Below, one piece after another: positions 1 to 7,446 of a stretch of 9,591 nt of DNA. The DNA is from Lentimicrobiaceae bacterium (GTDB taxonomy: Bacteria > Bacteroidota > Bacteroidia > Bacteroidales > WCHB1-69), in assembly GCA_009787675.1 (NCBI GenBank), contig WQSU01000074.1, forward strand, positions 1-9,591. Direction: 5' to 3'. The stretch's first letter is position 1. Each line of letters begins with the position of its first letter. The translations under genes were made by a program, and so were the position numbers. The notes below the pieces were generated by a model that made no database searches, was not told the origin of the DNA, and was given only the letters and a program-made list of their open reading frames with translations.

Positions 1-1
1 C

Positions 2-3000
2 GGGGAAGCGCTTTCCAATGTGGTTAAGTTTTGCCTTACGGTTTCTACATTTCCGTGGCAGGAAGGTTTTGAAAATAACGGAACTGCGCTTCCTTTGTGT
101 TGGGAACAGGAGTATGTTGTGGGAAACACCGACTGGGTGGTTACCGGAGCCACTATTGGAAGTCCGAACAGTGCGAGCGAAGGCGCTTACAAACTTCGTA
201 TGGCAGGCGGTGGAGCTACCAAGGGGCATACCACAAAACTTATCACGCCGCCTATGGATTTGAGCGTTACCGGCAATCCTGCCTTGAAATTTTGGCACGC
301 GCAAAGAAATTGGGGAGGCGATCAGGATGTGAGTAGAATTTACTACAAAACCTCAAGTAGCGGCAACTGGGTGCTGTTAGCAACCTACTTAACCGATGTG
401 CCTAACTGGACGGAAAGAATCATTGAACTCCCTGAAATATCATCCGAATTCTACATTGCTTTCGAAGCCTCTTTAAATTTTGGATATGGGGTAATGATTG
501 ATGAGGTTTCCATTGTTGATCTACAAAGTTTTGCCGATGCAGAGCTGGTTGAAATAACATCGCCAAAAGCAGGTTATAACGAAAATCTTACTGAAAACGA
601 ACAAATTAAAGTAAAAATAAAAAATAACGGATTTGATCCGCTCTATGGCGTTAAGCTACGGTTGGAAGTCAACGGAACTGCTGTTGCCACAGAAACTTGC
701 ACTGGATTTATTGAGGGTTGGGCAGAAGTTGAGTACAGTTTTTCTACCACAGTAAATCTTTCAAATGAAGGAGAATATACAATAAGCGTTACGGTGGTTG
801 CAAACGGAGACGCCGTGCCGGAAAATGATTCAAAAACAGTAAAAATTATCAATATTGTGGAAGATTTGCTCGGATTTCCTTTAGAGGAAGGTTTTGAAGG
901 TGATGATTTCCCGCCGGCAGGCTGGACCATTTACGATAATGATTCAAACGAAGAAATTTGGCATGAACATCTGTTTACACATTCGGGAAAAAGATCCGCA
1001 GTACATTGGTTTAATGAGCCCATGCAAGAAGGATGGTTAATTACTCCACAAATGAAACTACCCAATAATATGGATGCATTGCTCGAATTTTGGTCTTTCA
1101 ATTATATGCCTCAAAAAAACTATCATAGCGGAATTTGGATCTCAACTACCGATGCTTCTATTACCTCTTTCACATTGCTTAAACAATTATCAGGCGATGC
1201 CGAAATTTCGGCTGCATGGAAGAAAATTGTGATCTCATTGAGCGAATATGCAGGACAAAATGTGTACATAGCATTCAAATATATGGGCAATGAAGCCGAT
1301 AGCTGGTATATTGATGATGTAGCTATTCATCTGCCGGGTATTGATGGGGCGGCAAGGAGCATTGCCGGCGCCGTTGCGCCCATGGTGGGCGAGCCTTTTT
1401 TGTACAAAGTTGTTGTAGAAAACACTGGAACTGAACCCATAACAAACTACACCGTGAAATTAGTTGATGACGACCTTAACATATTAGCGGTTGAAACAGG
1501 CTTTGGGATTGCGCAAGGCGAAAGTGTTCAAACAGGACTGGTTTGGGCTCCCGAAACCGCAGGCAGCCTTACCCTGCATGCCGTTTTAGAGGTGGCGGGA
1601 GATATAAATCCTGTCAACAACAAATCGTCTGCCTGGACATTCACGGTAGCGCCAAACGGTGGTAATCTATTTGAAGGTAAGATTGGTACGGACAATCGTC
1701 TCTCCATGTTGCTGCCGGTAAATTTTTCATGGAAGACTTGCAGAACACAATCGATCTATTTTGACCACGAAATCATAGGCAGAGCAGGGAAAATTATTCA
1801 GATACAGTATTTTAATGATTTTGTGAGTGAAGCAGGTTTGAAACCCATCCAAATATGGATGGCGAATACAACAGTAAACTCTCTGGAAGCATGGCTCCCC
1901 GAATCTGAATTTACATTAGTATTTAATGGTGAAATCTATTTCCCCATAGGACACAACACCATAGAGATTCCATTGGATATGGCTTTTGAATATGAAGGTA
2001 AGAATTTGGTTATCATGACCAACCGTCCCATGGACACAGAAGAATACAGCATGAATGATGTTTTTTACAATACAGTAACCAACGAAACACGCCACAGAAG
2101 CAGGCATTACAACAGCGATACGGAAGAGTTTAACTGGACCCAACCGGGCGTAAGCGTGAACTGGCATCCAAACATCGTGCTCAACATGGCGTTGGGAGAT
2201 TTGGGTAGTTTATCAGGCATCGTTTCCAACGGAACAACATCTGTAGAAGGCGCTTCTGTTGAGATTGTTGGCACAAACCTCAAACGCAAAACCGGCGAAG
2301 AGGGTAATTTCAGTTTTGCGATTATGACCACAGGAGAACACCAAGTAAAAGCCAGCAAATTTGGATACCAGGATGTTACCGTCCCCATAACCATTGCGCC
2401 CAACGTGAATACAACGGTGGAACTGACCCTGACGCCGCTTCCCACCTTCACCATGAGCGGAAAAGTAACCGGAGCCAACTCGCCTGAAGGACTTCAAAAT
2501 GTTACAATAAAACTTACAGGATATGATCATTACACTGTGGTTACCGATGAAGCAGGAAATTATTCAATTACAAATATTTATGGTAATTTCACTTATCAAA
2601 TTCAAGCTACCATAAAAGGATATGAAACCTATAGCGCCGATATTGAAGTAAACACTAATACTACGCACAACATAGCGCTTGTTGAAATCCCTTACCCTGT
2701 TTTCAACCCTGTGGCAGAGATTGTGAACAACGCAGCTGTAATAAAGTGGGATGCGCCCCAAGATCCTGTAACATTTAGATACGATAACGGCATTTGCACC
2801 GGTCAATTAGGCTTTCAGGGAGCAGCGCCCAATGGGGTGATGGGGTCTTGCCACAGAGAGAATGCACTGCTCACCAAAATGTCTTGGTATTTAACTAACG
2901 AAGCGGGCAGTCACACAGAGGTTAACCTTTTTATCTTTGACTTGGATGCCGAAGGGCAGCCTACTTCTAAAATTCTTTTTTCGGCGCTTGATGTGCCCAC

Positions 3001-3739
3001 CAAAGTATTAGAATGGAGTGAATATGAATTTCCGCAACTTGTTGCTGCCCCTAATGGATTTTTTGTTGCCATGAGCCACAATACCACATTCTTAGCCTTA
3101 GGAACCACCACACAGGATGATGAATATCCATTTGTAAAGGGCGTGCACTTTTACAATGCCAACTACAGCGAAGGCGAGTTTGCCACTATAGAAAGCGCCG
3201 GATTCACGGTCAACTTCATGTTGCGGGCAGAAGGCTATAAGGCAGGAAAAGCGAGTGTGGGCAAAACAAAGTTAGCGAAAGGCTATGCCATTTACCGGTT
3301 GGTTGATGGTGCGCCCGAAACATCATGGGAAGAACTTTCCGGCAATAGTACCGAAACCACCTACACTGACACTGAATGGAACACATTGCCTGAAGGCGCC
3401 TACCGCTATGCTGTTAAAGTGGTTTATTCGGGCGGCATTCTCTCTGAAGCAAGCCTCAGCAATATAGTGATAAAAAAAGAGCCTGTCCCTGTGAAAGAGA
3501 ATCCGTTACAAAACGTAATCGTTTACAGCCACCGGAATGTGATTTACATAAAAAACGATAACAACCTCCCGATAAAATTGATAGAGATCATTGACTTGGC
3601 GGGTCGTGTAATCCATTGCAGTACTACTACGGGTGTGCTAACTGCCATACCCCTTCAAGCAGCCAGCGGAATATATAACGTAAGACTAATTTCACCGGAA
3701 AACACAACATCTACTACAAAACTCACAATACACTACTAA
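2..3739 (+). CDS. Large multidomain secreted protein with type IX secretion C-terminal sorting domain (5' truncated)
   Basis: The reading frame is open from the first base, so the N-terminus, signal peptide and any catalytic domain lie upstream; the GTG at 20 falls at the end of an upstream beta domain and is not a credible start. Visible modules by nucleotide position: a choice-of-anchor J (MAM-like) jelly roll at about 50-520, beginning FPWQEGFE and ending with an IDEVSI strand; a CARDB-like beta domain at 530-860; a second anchor J domain at 870-1330 (FPLEEGFE, WYIDDVAI); a second CARDB-like domain to about 1650; an unassigned beta-rich part at 1660-2200; two carboxypeptidase-regulatory-like (CnaB-type) repeats near 2205-2450 and 2450-2690; an FN3-like domain interrupted by an insert (2692-3470); and a Por sorting domain at about 3510-3739 with DLAGRVI and ASGIYNVRL. 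Such proteins cross the outer membrane through the type IX system, where the last domain is cleaved and the protein anchored or released. Its enzymatic role cannot be told from this part. It ends just before a strong terminator. Confidence 0.9.
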   Translation, partial: GEALSNVVKFCLTVSTFPWQEGFENNGTALPLCWEQEYVVGNTDWVVTGATIGSPNSASEGAYKLRMAGGGATKGHTTKLITPPMDLSVTGNPALKFWHAQRNWGGDQDVSRIYYKTSSSGNWVLLATYLTDVPNWTERIIELPEISSEFYIAFEASLNFGYGVMIDEVSIVDLQSFADAELVEITSPKAGYNENLTENEQIKVKIKNNGFDPLYGVKLRLEVNGTAVATETCTGFIEGWAEVEYSFSTTVNLSNEGEYTISVTVVANGDAVPENDSKTVKIINIVEDLLGFPLEEGFEGDDFPPAGWTIYDNDSNEEIWHEHLFTHSGKRSAVHWFNEPMQEGWLITPQMKLPNNMDALLEFWSFNYMPQKNYHSGIWISTTDASITSFTLLKQLSGDAEISAAWKKIVISLSEYAGQNVYIAFKYMGNEADSWYIDDVAIHLPGIDGAARSIAGAVAPMVGEPFLYKVVVENTGTEPITNYTVKLVDDDLNILAVETGFGIAQGESVQTGLVWAPETAGSLTLHAVLEVAGDINPVNNKSSAWTFTVAPNGGNLFEGKIGTDNRLSMLLPVNFSWKTCRTQSIYFDHEIIGRAGKIIQIQYFNDFVSEAGLKPIQIWMANTTVNSLEAWLPESEFTLVFNGEIYFPIGHNTIEIPLDMAFEYEGKNLVIMTNRPMDTEEYSMNDVFYNTVTNETRHRSRHYNSDTEEFNWTQPGVSVNWHPNIVLNMALGDLGSLSGIVSNGTTSVEGASVEIVGTNLKRKTGEEGNFSFAIMTTGEHQVKASKFGYQDVTVPITIAPNVNTTVELTLTPLPTFTMSGKVTGANSPEGLQNVTIKLTGYDHYTVVTDEAGNYSITNIYGNFTYQIQATIKGYETYSADIEVNTNTTHNIALVEIPYPVFNPVAEIVNNAAVIKWDAPQDPVTFRYDNGICTGQLGFQGAAPNGVMGSCHRENALLTKMSWYLTNEAGSHTEVNLFIFDLDAEGQPTSKILFSALDVPTKVLEWSEYEFPQLVAAPNGFFVAMSHNTTFLALGTTTQDDEYPFVKGVHFYNANYSEGEFATIESAGFTVNFMLRAEGYKAGKASVGKTKLAKGYAIYRLVDGAPETSWEELSGNSTETTYTDTEWNTLPEGAYRYAVKVVYSGGILSEASLSNIVIKKEPVPVKENPLQNVIVYSHRNVIYIKNDNNLPIKLIEIIDLAGRVIHCSTTTGVLTAIPLQAASGIYNVRLISPENTTSTTKLTIHY

Positions 3740-3759
3740 CCGTTGTTTTTTTGGTGAAA

Positions 3760-3798
3760 AATGGGACTGTCTGAATACCAGGCAGTCCCATTGTTTTT
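3760..3798 (+). terminator. Intrinsic terminator after the sorting-domain gene
   Basis: A 14-bp stem pairs 3760-3773 with 3779-3792 (core TGGGACTG against CAGTCCCA, one G-U pair), has a five-base loop, and is followed by a T-rich tail (TTGTTTTT). It begins 20 bases after the TAA stop at 3737-3739. It isolates the large secreted-protein gene from the AT-rich region that follows. Confidence 0.9.
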
Positions 3799-4023
3799 AG
3801 CATGCATCAGAAGTTAACACGTTGAACTGTTTAGTATAAAAAAATGTTAAGAAAAAAATACTTTTTTGCTATAGCACTAAACCGCAGCAACTTAACAACT
3901 TTGAAGCGTGCAGTAGGTCTCAATTTTCAGCGCATTATTTTACGTAATAAGTTTAAATTACAAAATATTAACACGAAATATGATTAAAAAAGATTATATT
4001 ACGAACACGTGTTTTAAAAATAG

Positions 4024-4052
4024 TTTGCATTATTTAAAAAAAAATATTTTTG
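4024..4052 (+). promoter_or_regulatory. Candidate Bacteroidota promoter (TTTG / TATTTTTG)
   Basis: TTTG at 4024-4027 and TATTTTTG at 4045-4052 match the Bacteroidota -33 TTTG and -7 TAnnTTTG elements. The 17-base gap is slightly shorter than the usual 19 or so. Transcription would start near 4060 and read through the G-rich patch and the attC-like end into the membrane-protein gene at 4231, giving a leader of about 170 bases. In AT-rich DNA a chance match is possible. Confidence 0.4.
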
Positions 4053-4109
4053 CGGTGAAAAAAGGTGGTAGGGGGGAAGTGGGGGAAAACATTAAAAAAA
4101 ATATAAGGT

Positions 4110-4187
4110 ATGGAGGGGTTGACTGGCAGTTTGGTGCATGCGGGGCAGTGGCTCTGTTGAAAACTTGGGCAAATTTGGACGTTAGGT
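4110..4187 (+). repeat. One-armed attC-like end with core GTTAGGT
   Basis: The stretch ends in GGACGTTAGGT; GTTAGGT (4181-4187) fits the integron R' core consensus GTTRRRY exactly. I could not find a complementary left arm (RYYYAAC) within 150 bases upstream, so this is a half site, a decayed site or an attI-like simple site. Bases 4180-4195 are complementary at 14 of 16 positions to 5652-5667, the left flank of the palindrome that closes the next segment. That is the relation expected between the two ends of one integron cassette. Confidence 0.45.
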
Positions 4188-4230
4188 ACTATTTTGGAAA
4201 ATGAGAAAATTATTTATATAACATATTCAA

Positions 4231-5652
4231 ATGGAAGAAATTAACAACACAGTAACCCAAAGCATATCTGAAAATTATTATGTCGCTGATATGCATGTTA
4301 GAATGGCACATAAAGCGACAGGGCGTACTTATTGGGCTTTTTCCGCAACTATTGTTGCTGTTGTTGCGACAATTACAGTTTTATTCAATCATTATTGGTC
4401 TTATGAAGAACTCATGTTCAAAAAAATGAATATTTTCTTGCGAGAAGGCATTGGAGAAACAAACAGTGATTTTTCAAAAAAAGATACTATACTCTTTGGG
4501 CAAATAAAACAAGATGAATTAATAGAGTCTTTAAAAAAGAATGAAATAAAAGATTTAGAAACATTAGAGTTTGGAGAACCAAATCCTATTTCAAAGAGCA
4601 TAAGAGAACATTACATACGAAATCATATTGATTCTATGTATATAACAATACCACTTTTTGGTATTAAGATCAGCGTGAATGATATTTTAATCTTAATGGG
4701 GTTGACTTTTCTTGTTCTTGCAATTTGGTTATTCTTTTGTATTCGTTCTGAAAATTTTACAATAGGGAAAATTGTTTCATTAAACCAAAATACAGACGTA
4801 AATATTCGTAGTTATGTTTTTTATGGGATATGTTTCAATAACTTATTCTTTCCAACAACACAAAGGTTCACACCTTATAGGTATTTGTATAAAAAATCCG
4901 ATTCATTTGATGAAGAATTAAAAGAGATTCCAACAAAAAAAAGACAAAAAAGAAACTCGTACCACAAGCATTTCATTTTCTTCATTCCAACCATAATAAT
5001 GATAGGCAACTTCATTTTTCACATTGATGATATTACAAGTAAAATATTTGATGAAAAAAAATATACAACCGTTGAATACAAAAATGAAAAATATTTTATT
5101 GATGATGCAAAAATTGCACGATTTGATTTTCATGATTATAATATGGTCTCCCCATATAATCCATATAAGAATAGATTGCAGAGGATCATTTTTTTATCAT
5201 CTATATTAATAGGTTTTACTTTATTTTTCGCTATTCGAACGAGCAAATATCAAGACGGAACAAATCAGATTTTATACCTTTTTAAACGACGATTTAAACA
5301 TGACGAAGATTGTCAGAAAAAGGCAAAACTATTATTTCATAATTTACAAGGCAAAACAAAAAAAATTGAGATAGTGGATAAAAATTCGAGAATGGTTTTC
5401 TCGCAGAAAAAACGTTTCGCTGATTATAAGAAAAAATTTTCAGAGGAATATAGTACTGAAAACTATTATTTTCTAACTCATACGGGATGTAAAGAAGAAG
5501 CACAACGAATTAAACAAGTTTTAGAAGAAGCGTTTAGACTTGACAATTCTAAATTGTTCTTAGAAAAATGCAAAGAAAAATGCAAAGGAAAATGCAAAAG
5601 AAAAGGTGAAGATAAAGATAAAGAATACTTTATTTTTATTAAAGTTGAGTAA
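4231..5652 (+). CDS. Unrecognised four-helix membrane protein with basic Cys/Lys-rich tail
   Basis: The 473-residue product is not one I recognise. Four hydrophobic segments are visible: roughly residues 32-55 (WAFSATIVAVVATITVLF), 148-172 (ILILMGLTFLVLAIWLFF), 246-267 (FIFFIPTIIMIGNFIFHI) and 313-330 (IIFLSSILIGFTLFFAI). The first two enclose a charged loop of about 90 residues. The last is followed by about 140 hydrophilic, Lys-rich residues, probably cytoplasmic, ending in three CKxK repeats and a KDKDKE run. There is no signal peptide, catalytic motif or clear family motif. The ATG at 4231 is the first good start after the upstream GTTAGGT core; there is no Shine-Dalgarno, as is common in Bacteroidota. 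The gene stands alone between two attC-like boundaries, in the position of a cassette-borne gene. AT-rich codon use sets it apart from the upstream secreted-protein gene. Confidence 0.8.
   Translation: MEEINNTVTQSISENYYVADMHVRMAHKATGRTYWAFSATIVAVVATITVLFNHYWSYEELMFKKMNIFLREGIGETNSDFSKKDTILFGQIKQDELIESLKKNEIKDLETLEFGEPNPISKSIREHYIRNHIDSMYITIPLFGIKISVNDILILMGLTFLVLAIWLFFCIRSENFTIGKIVSLNQNTDVNIRSYVFYGICFNNLFFPTTQRFTPYRYLYKKSDSFDEELKEIPTKKRQKRNSYHKHFIFFIPTIIMIGNFIFHIDDITSKIFDEKKYTTVEYKNEKYFIDDAKIARFDFHDYNMVSPYNPYKNRLQRIIFLSSILIGFTLFFAIRTSKYQDGTNQILYLFKRRFKHDEDCQKKAKLLFHNLQGKTKKIEIVDKNSRMVFSQKKRFADYKKKFSEEYSTENYYFLTHTGCKEEAQRIKQVLEEAFRLDNSKLFLEKCKEKCKGKCKRKGEDKDKEYFIFIKVE
5569..5604 (+). repeat. 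Three tandem 12-base units inside the membrane-protein gene
   Basis: Units at 5569-5580, 5581-5592 and 5593-5604 share the pattern TGCAAAnnAAAA with one or two changes each. They encode CKEK, CKGK and CKRK near the C-terminus of the membrane protein. The in-frame 12-base period suggests slippage-type expansion. The repeated Cys-Lys pattern could also be a small metal-binding or lipid-facing tail, though nothing further supports either. Confidence 0.75.
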
Positions 5653-5659
5653 AAACAGC

Positions 5660-5787
5660 ACCTAACGAGCATATTGGCAAGATGGCGGCACTACCCCTGC
5701 TTGAAAATATGTGTGGAATTGAAAGTTTGTCGCCCGCAGGAAAGTGTTCCATTGCCGCCACCTCGCCAATATGTCGGGATGTTAGTA
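5660..5787 (+). repeat. attC-like imperfect palindrome
   Basis: It opens with ACCTAAC (5660-5666), which fits the R'' consensus RYYYAAC, and closes with GTTAG (5781-5785). The arms 5670-5689 and 5754-5773 pair at 18 of 20 positions, and both mismatches are transitions. The spacers between core and arm are unequal (3 bases left, 7 right), like the unpaired central spacer of attC sites. A nested CCTGC (5696-5700) / GCAGG (5736-5740) stem lies in the 64-base loop. Total length is about 125 bases, within the known attC range. The right core GTTAGTA departs from GTTRRRY at one base. It starts 8 bases after the membrane-protein stop codon, where a cassette attC would be. A transcription-terminating or REP-like role is the main alternative. 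Confidence 0.65.
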
Positions 5788-5827
5788 GCAAGTGAGGACA
5801 GCGCAGTGAGACAACTAAAGTAAAAAA

Positions 5828-5944
5828 ATGAAAATTAAAAATACAGTAAACATAACAATGGAAGCAGAGACCATTTCAAAACACGGGCGGAATCCGAAAA
5901 GCCAGATGAGTAGGATTGACCAAGCAAAAATTGATTTGATATGA
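5828..5944 (+). CDS. Possible 38-codon leader ORF overlapping the precursor start
   Basis: ATG at 5828 opens a short frame (MKIKNTVNIT...) ending in TGA at 5942-5944. The stop overlaps the precursor start codon at 5941 as ATGA, an arrangement that can couple translation. I recognise no domain. Its C-terminal half is polar (SKHGRNPKSQ) and could be a gene remnant. The exact ATGA overlap is the only argument for function; chance is a serious alternative. Confidence 0.3.
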   Translation: MKIKNTVNITMEAETISKHGRNPKSQMSRIDQAKIDLI

Positions 5945-6093
5945 AAAGATTAAGTTTAGTGCAACTCTGTAATGCTGCATCAACAAGAAAGGAACTGAAC
6001 GTTATTCGTGCTGGTGGCTGTAATTGTACTTTTCGGTGCTCAAACGACTGGGAAAATTCTAGAGAGTTTAGCGGAGATTATAACGTAGATTAG
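5941..6093 (+). CDS. RiPP precursor peptide, GG-Bacteroidales type (TIGR04149-like)
   Basis: This 50-residue peptide has the two-part structure of a double-glycine RiPP precursor. The leader (residues 1-26) starts MKRLSLVQL and runs through KELNVIRAGG, matching the L..L....EL..IRGG pattern of the GG-Bacteroidales natural-product precursor family. Cleavage is expected after Gly25-Gly26. The core of 24 residues begins CNCTFRC (Cys27, Cys29, Cys33) and continues with a polar, Asn/Asp/Ser-rich tail ending YNVD. The Cys residues are the likeliest sites for crosslinks made by the radical SAM enzyme encoded 92 bases downstream, but the chemistry of this system is not something I can state. The family assignment rests on the leader pattern plus the two neighbouring maturation genes. 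The gene is too short for many gene callers. A hairpin directly after the stop suggests it is expressed above the level of its modifying enzymes. Confidence 0.85.
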   Translation: MKRLSLVQLCNAASTRKELNVIRAGGCNCTFRCSNDWENSREFSGDYNVD

Positions 6094-6106
6094 CACAATT
6101 ACTCTG

Positions 6107-6136
6107 AAGGGGAGGCGTTTGTGTCTCCCTTTTATT
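6107..6136 (+). terminator. Hairpin terminator/attenuator between precursor and maturase
   Basis: An 8-bp stem pairs 6107-6114 (AAGGGGAG) with 6125-6132 (CTCCCTTT, one G-U pair) around a 10-base loop, followed by TTATT. It lies 13 bases after the precursor stop. The T-run is short, so partial read-through is likely. That would yield abundant precursor mRNA and less maturase mRNA, a common plan in RiPP operons. Confidence 0.7.
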
Positions 6137-6185
6137 CAAAAGATTTGTCAGTTTGAAATAGCATAACAGAAAGAAAGCCATAAAA

Positions 6186-7442
6186 ATGAATTCCTATAAA
6201 ACAACAAGTAAATGTATTCGGTATAATCTGCAGAAATTAAGTAAATTAGTTTTTGAGGTAACTGATAAATGTAATCTGAATTGTAAATATTGCATATACT
6301 CGAAACTTTACCGCGAAAATAATACTCGAGAAGGCAAGAATATATCATTTATGCGAGCAAAGGTTATCATAGACTATTTATACAATTTATGGAAAGATGA
6401 TTATTCCGATGGAAGTGATTCCGAATTAGTCATAGGTTTTTATGGTGGTGAGCCATTGATGAATATTTCATTTATCAAACAGACAATTGATTATTTAGAA
6501 AGTATAAAGTTGGAAAAAATTGGACGGAAGTATTCATACTCAATGACTACCAATGCTGTTTTGTTAGATCAATATATGGATTACCTCGTTGAAAAAGGTT
6601 TCAGTTTACTGATCAGTTTAGATGGAGACGAAATTGCCCAAAGTTATCGCATAGACCACTTAGGGAAAAATTCATTCGAACGTGTGTTTCGTAATGTAAA
6701 ACTACTACAGGAAAAATATCCCAAACACTTTGAAAAAAAAGTTGGCTTTAATTCAGTACTGCATAATCGCAATGAAGTTGAGTCAATCTATCAATTCATT
6801 TATACAAAGTTTGGTAAAATTCCTATGATTTCTCCGTTGAACAAAACAGGTGTTTGCGTAGAAAAAAAAGACGAATTTATAAAACTGTATCGAAATCCTA
6901 TGGAAAGTTTTTACCATTCAAGTAACTGCGAATTAATTGAATCCGAAATGTTCATGCGTGCTCCAAGAGTTGCCGGATTTGCAGATTATATTCTATACCA
7001 GAGTGGAAATAACTTCCAAACTTACAATGACCTATATGTCAACAAAGATAATATCCCGCTATCTACAGGAACCTGTTTGCCTTTTGCAAAAAAAATGTTT
7101 ATTACCGTAGATGGAAAGATACTTCCCTGCGAGCGGATAGGTCAGCAACTTTCATTAGGACATGTATATGAAGATCGCGTAGAATTGAATGAAGAATATG
7201 TTGCCGATAGTCATAATTATTATGTGTCGAAATATGTAAAGCAATGCATAAATTGTGCAACAAACATGTTTTGCGTGCAATGCATTTATCAGATTGACGA
7301 TATTTGCAAAGAAGATACGCGTTGCCCCATTTTTCGTTCAAAGAAGGAATTGGAAAAGAGAAATGATGATATTTTCAAATTTTTGGAAAAACATCCGCAA
7401 TATTATAGAAGAGTTTTGAAAGAAGTAAAAATTTCACGTTAA
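6186..7442 (+). CDS. Radical SAM/SPASM peptide maturase, GG-Bacteroidales system (TIGR04148-like)
   Basis: This 418-residue cytoplasmic enzyme is predicted to modify the core of the precursor encoded upstream using a 5'-deoxyadenosyl radical. The radical SAM cluster motif is intact: Cys29-x3-Cys33-x2-Cys36 in TDKCNLNCKYC. The SAM-contact motif GFYGGEP (84-90) and a TTN segment (121-123) follow in the usual order. The C-terminal SPASM region, which holds auxiliary iron-sulfur clusters, is also complete: Cys297-x12-Gly-x4-Cys315, then Cys354, 357, 363, 366, 374 and 380. The CX2CX5CX2C segment has one residue fewer than the common CX2CX5CX3C form. A purine-rich AGAAAGAAAG lies just before the ATG at 6186. 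The gene is followed after 4 bases by the pseudo-rSAM gene, so the two are probably co-translated. Subfamily naming relies on this gene order; radical SAM/SPASM membership itself is near certain. Confidence 0.93.
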   Translation: MNSYKTTSKCIRYNLQKLSKLVFEVTDKCNLNCKYCIYSKLYRENNTREGKNISFMRAKVIIDYLYNLWKDDYSDGSDSELVIGFYGGEPLMNISFIKQTIDYLESIKLEKIGRKYSYSMTTNAVLLDQYMDYLVEKGFSLLISLDGDEIAQSYRIDHLGKNSFERVFRNVKLLQEKYPKHFEKKVGFNSVLHNRNEVESIYQFIYTKFGKIPMISPLNKTGVCVEKKDEFIKLYRNPMESFYHSSNCELIESEMFMRAPRVAGFADYILYQSGNNFQTYNDLYVNKDNIPLSTGTCLPFAKKMFITVDGKILPCERIGQQLSLGHVYEDRVELNEEYVADSHNYYVSKYVKQCINCATNMFCVQCIYQIDDICKEDTRCPIFRSKKELEKRNDDIFKFLEKHPQYYRRVLKEVKISR

Positions 7443-7446
7443 TGTT

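Larger units (their letters stand above)
3799..4230. other. AT-rich intergenic region without a credible gene
   Basis: I see no supported gene here. The 3799-4020 part is AT-rich with no clear signal. It is followed by a promoter-like pair (4024-4052), a G-rich patch (4064-4085) and a stretch ending in GTTAGGT that resembles the right end of an integron attC site. A 74-codon open frame from 3980 to 4204 runs through all of these elements. It has a low-complexity Lys/Asn-rich start and no recognisable domain, so I treat it as non-coding. Base composition shifts here from the more GC-rich secreted-protein gene to the visibly AT-richer downstream genes, which fits a boundary between native and acquired DNA. 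Confidence 0.6.

Noticed and set aside
20..22. GTG as the true start of the large secreted protein
   Set aside because: The frame is open to base 2, and the codons around it read as the end of an upstream beta domain, not as a signal peptide.
643..930. Reverse-strand open frames opposite the secreted-protein gene, here and at 1916-3111
   Set aside because: They lie wholly opposite a clearly coding, domain-matching frame and have low-complexity, Ser/Thr/Val-rich translations; antisense shadows.
3980..4204. 74-codon open frame before the membrane-protein gene
   Set aside because: It crosses the promoter-like element, the G-rich patch and the attC-like end; low-complexity start and no domain.
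5569..5604. 12-base tandem units as a CRISPR-like or origin iteron array
   Set aside because: Only three contiguous units, in frame within a coding sequence; no spacers and no replication gene nearby.
4401..5672. Reverse-strand and alternate-frame open frames over the membrane-protein gene
   Set aside because: AT-rich shadow frames full of Phe, Ile, Ser and Asn, with no motif; the long forward frame explains the region.
5660..5787. Palindrome as a simple Rho-independent terminator
   Set aside because: The 64-base loop, unequal spacers, RYYYAAC/GTTAG ends and lack of a T-run fit attC better, although it could still hinder transcription.
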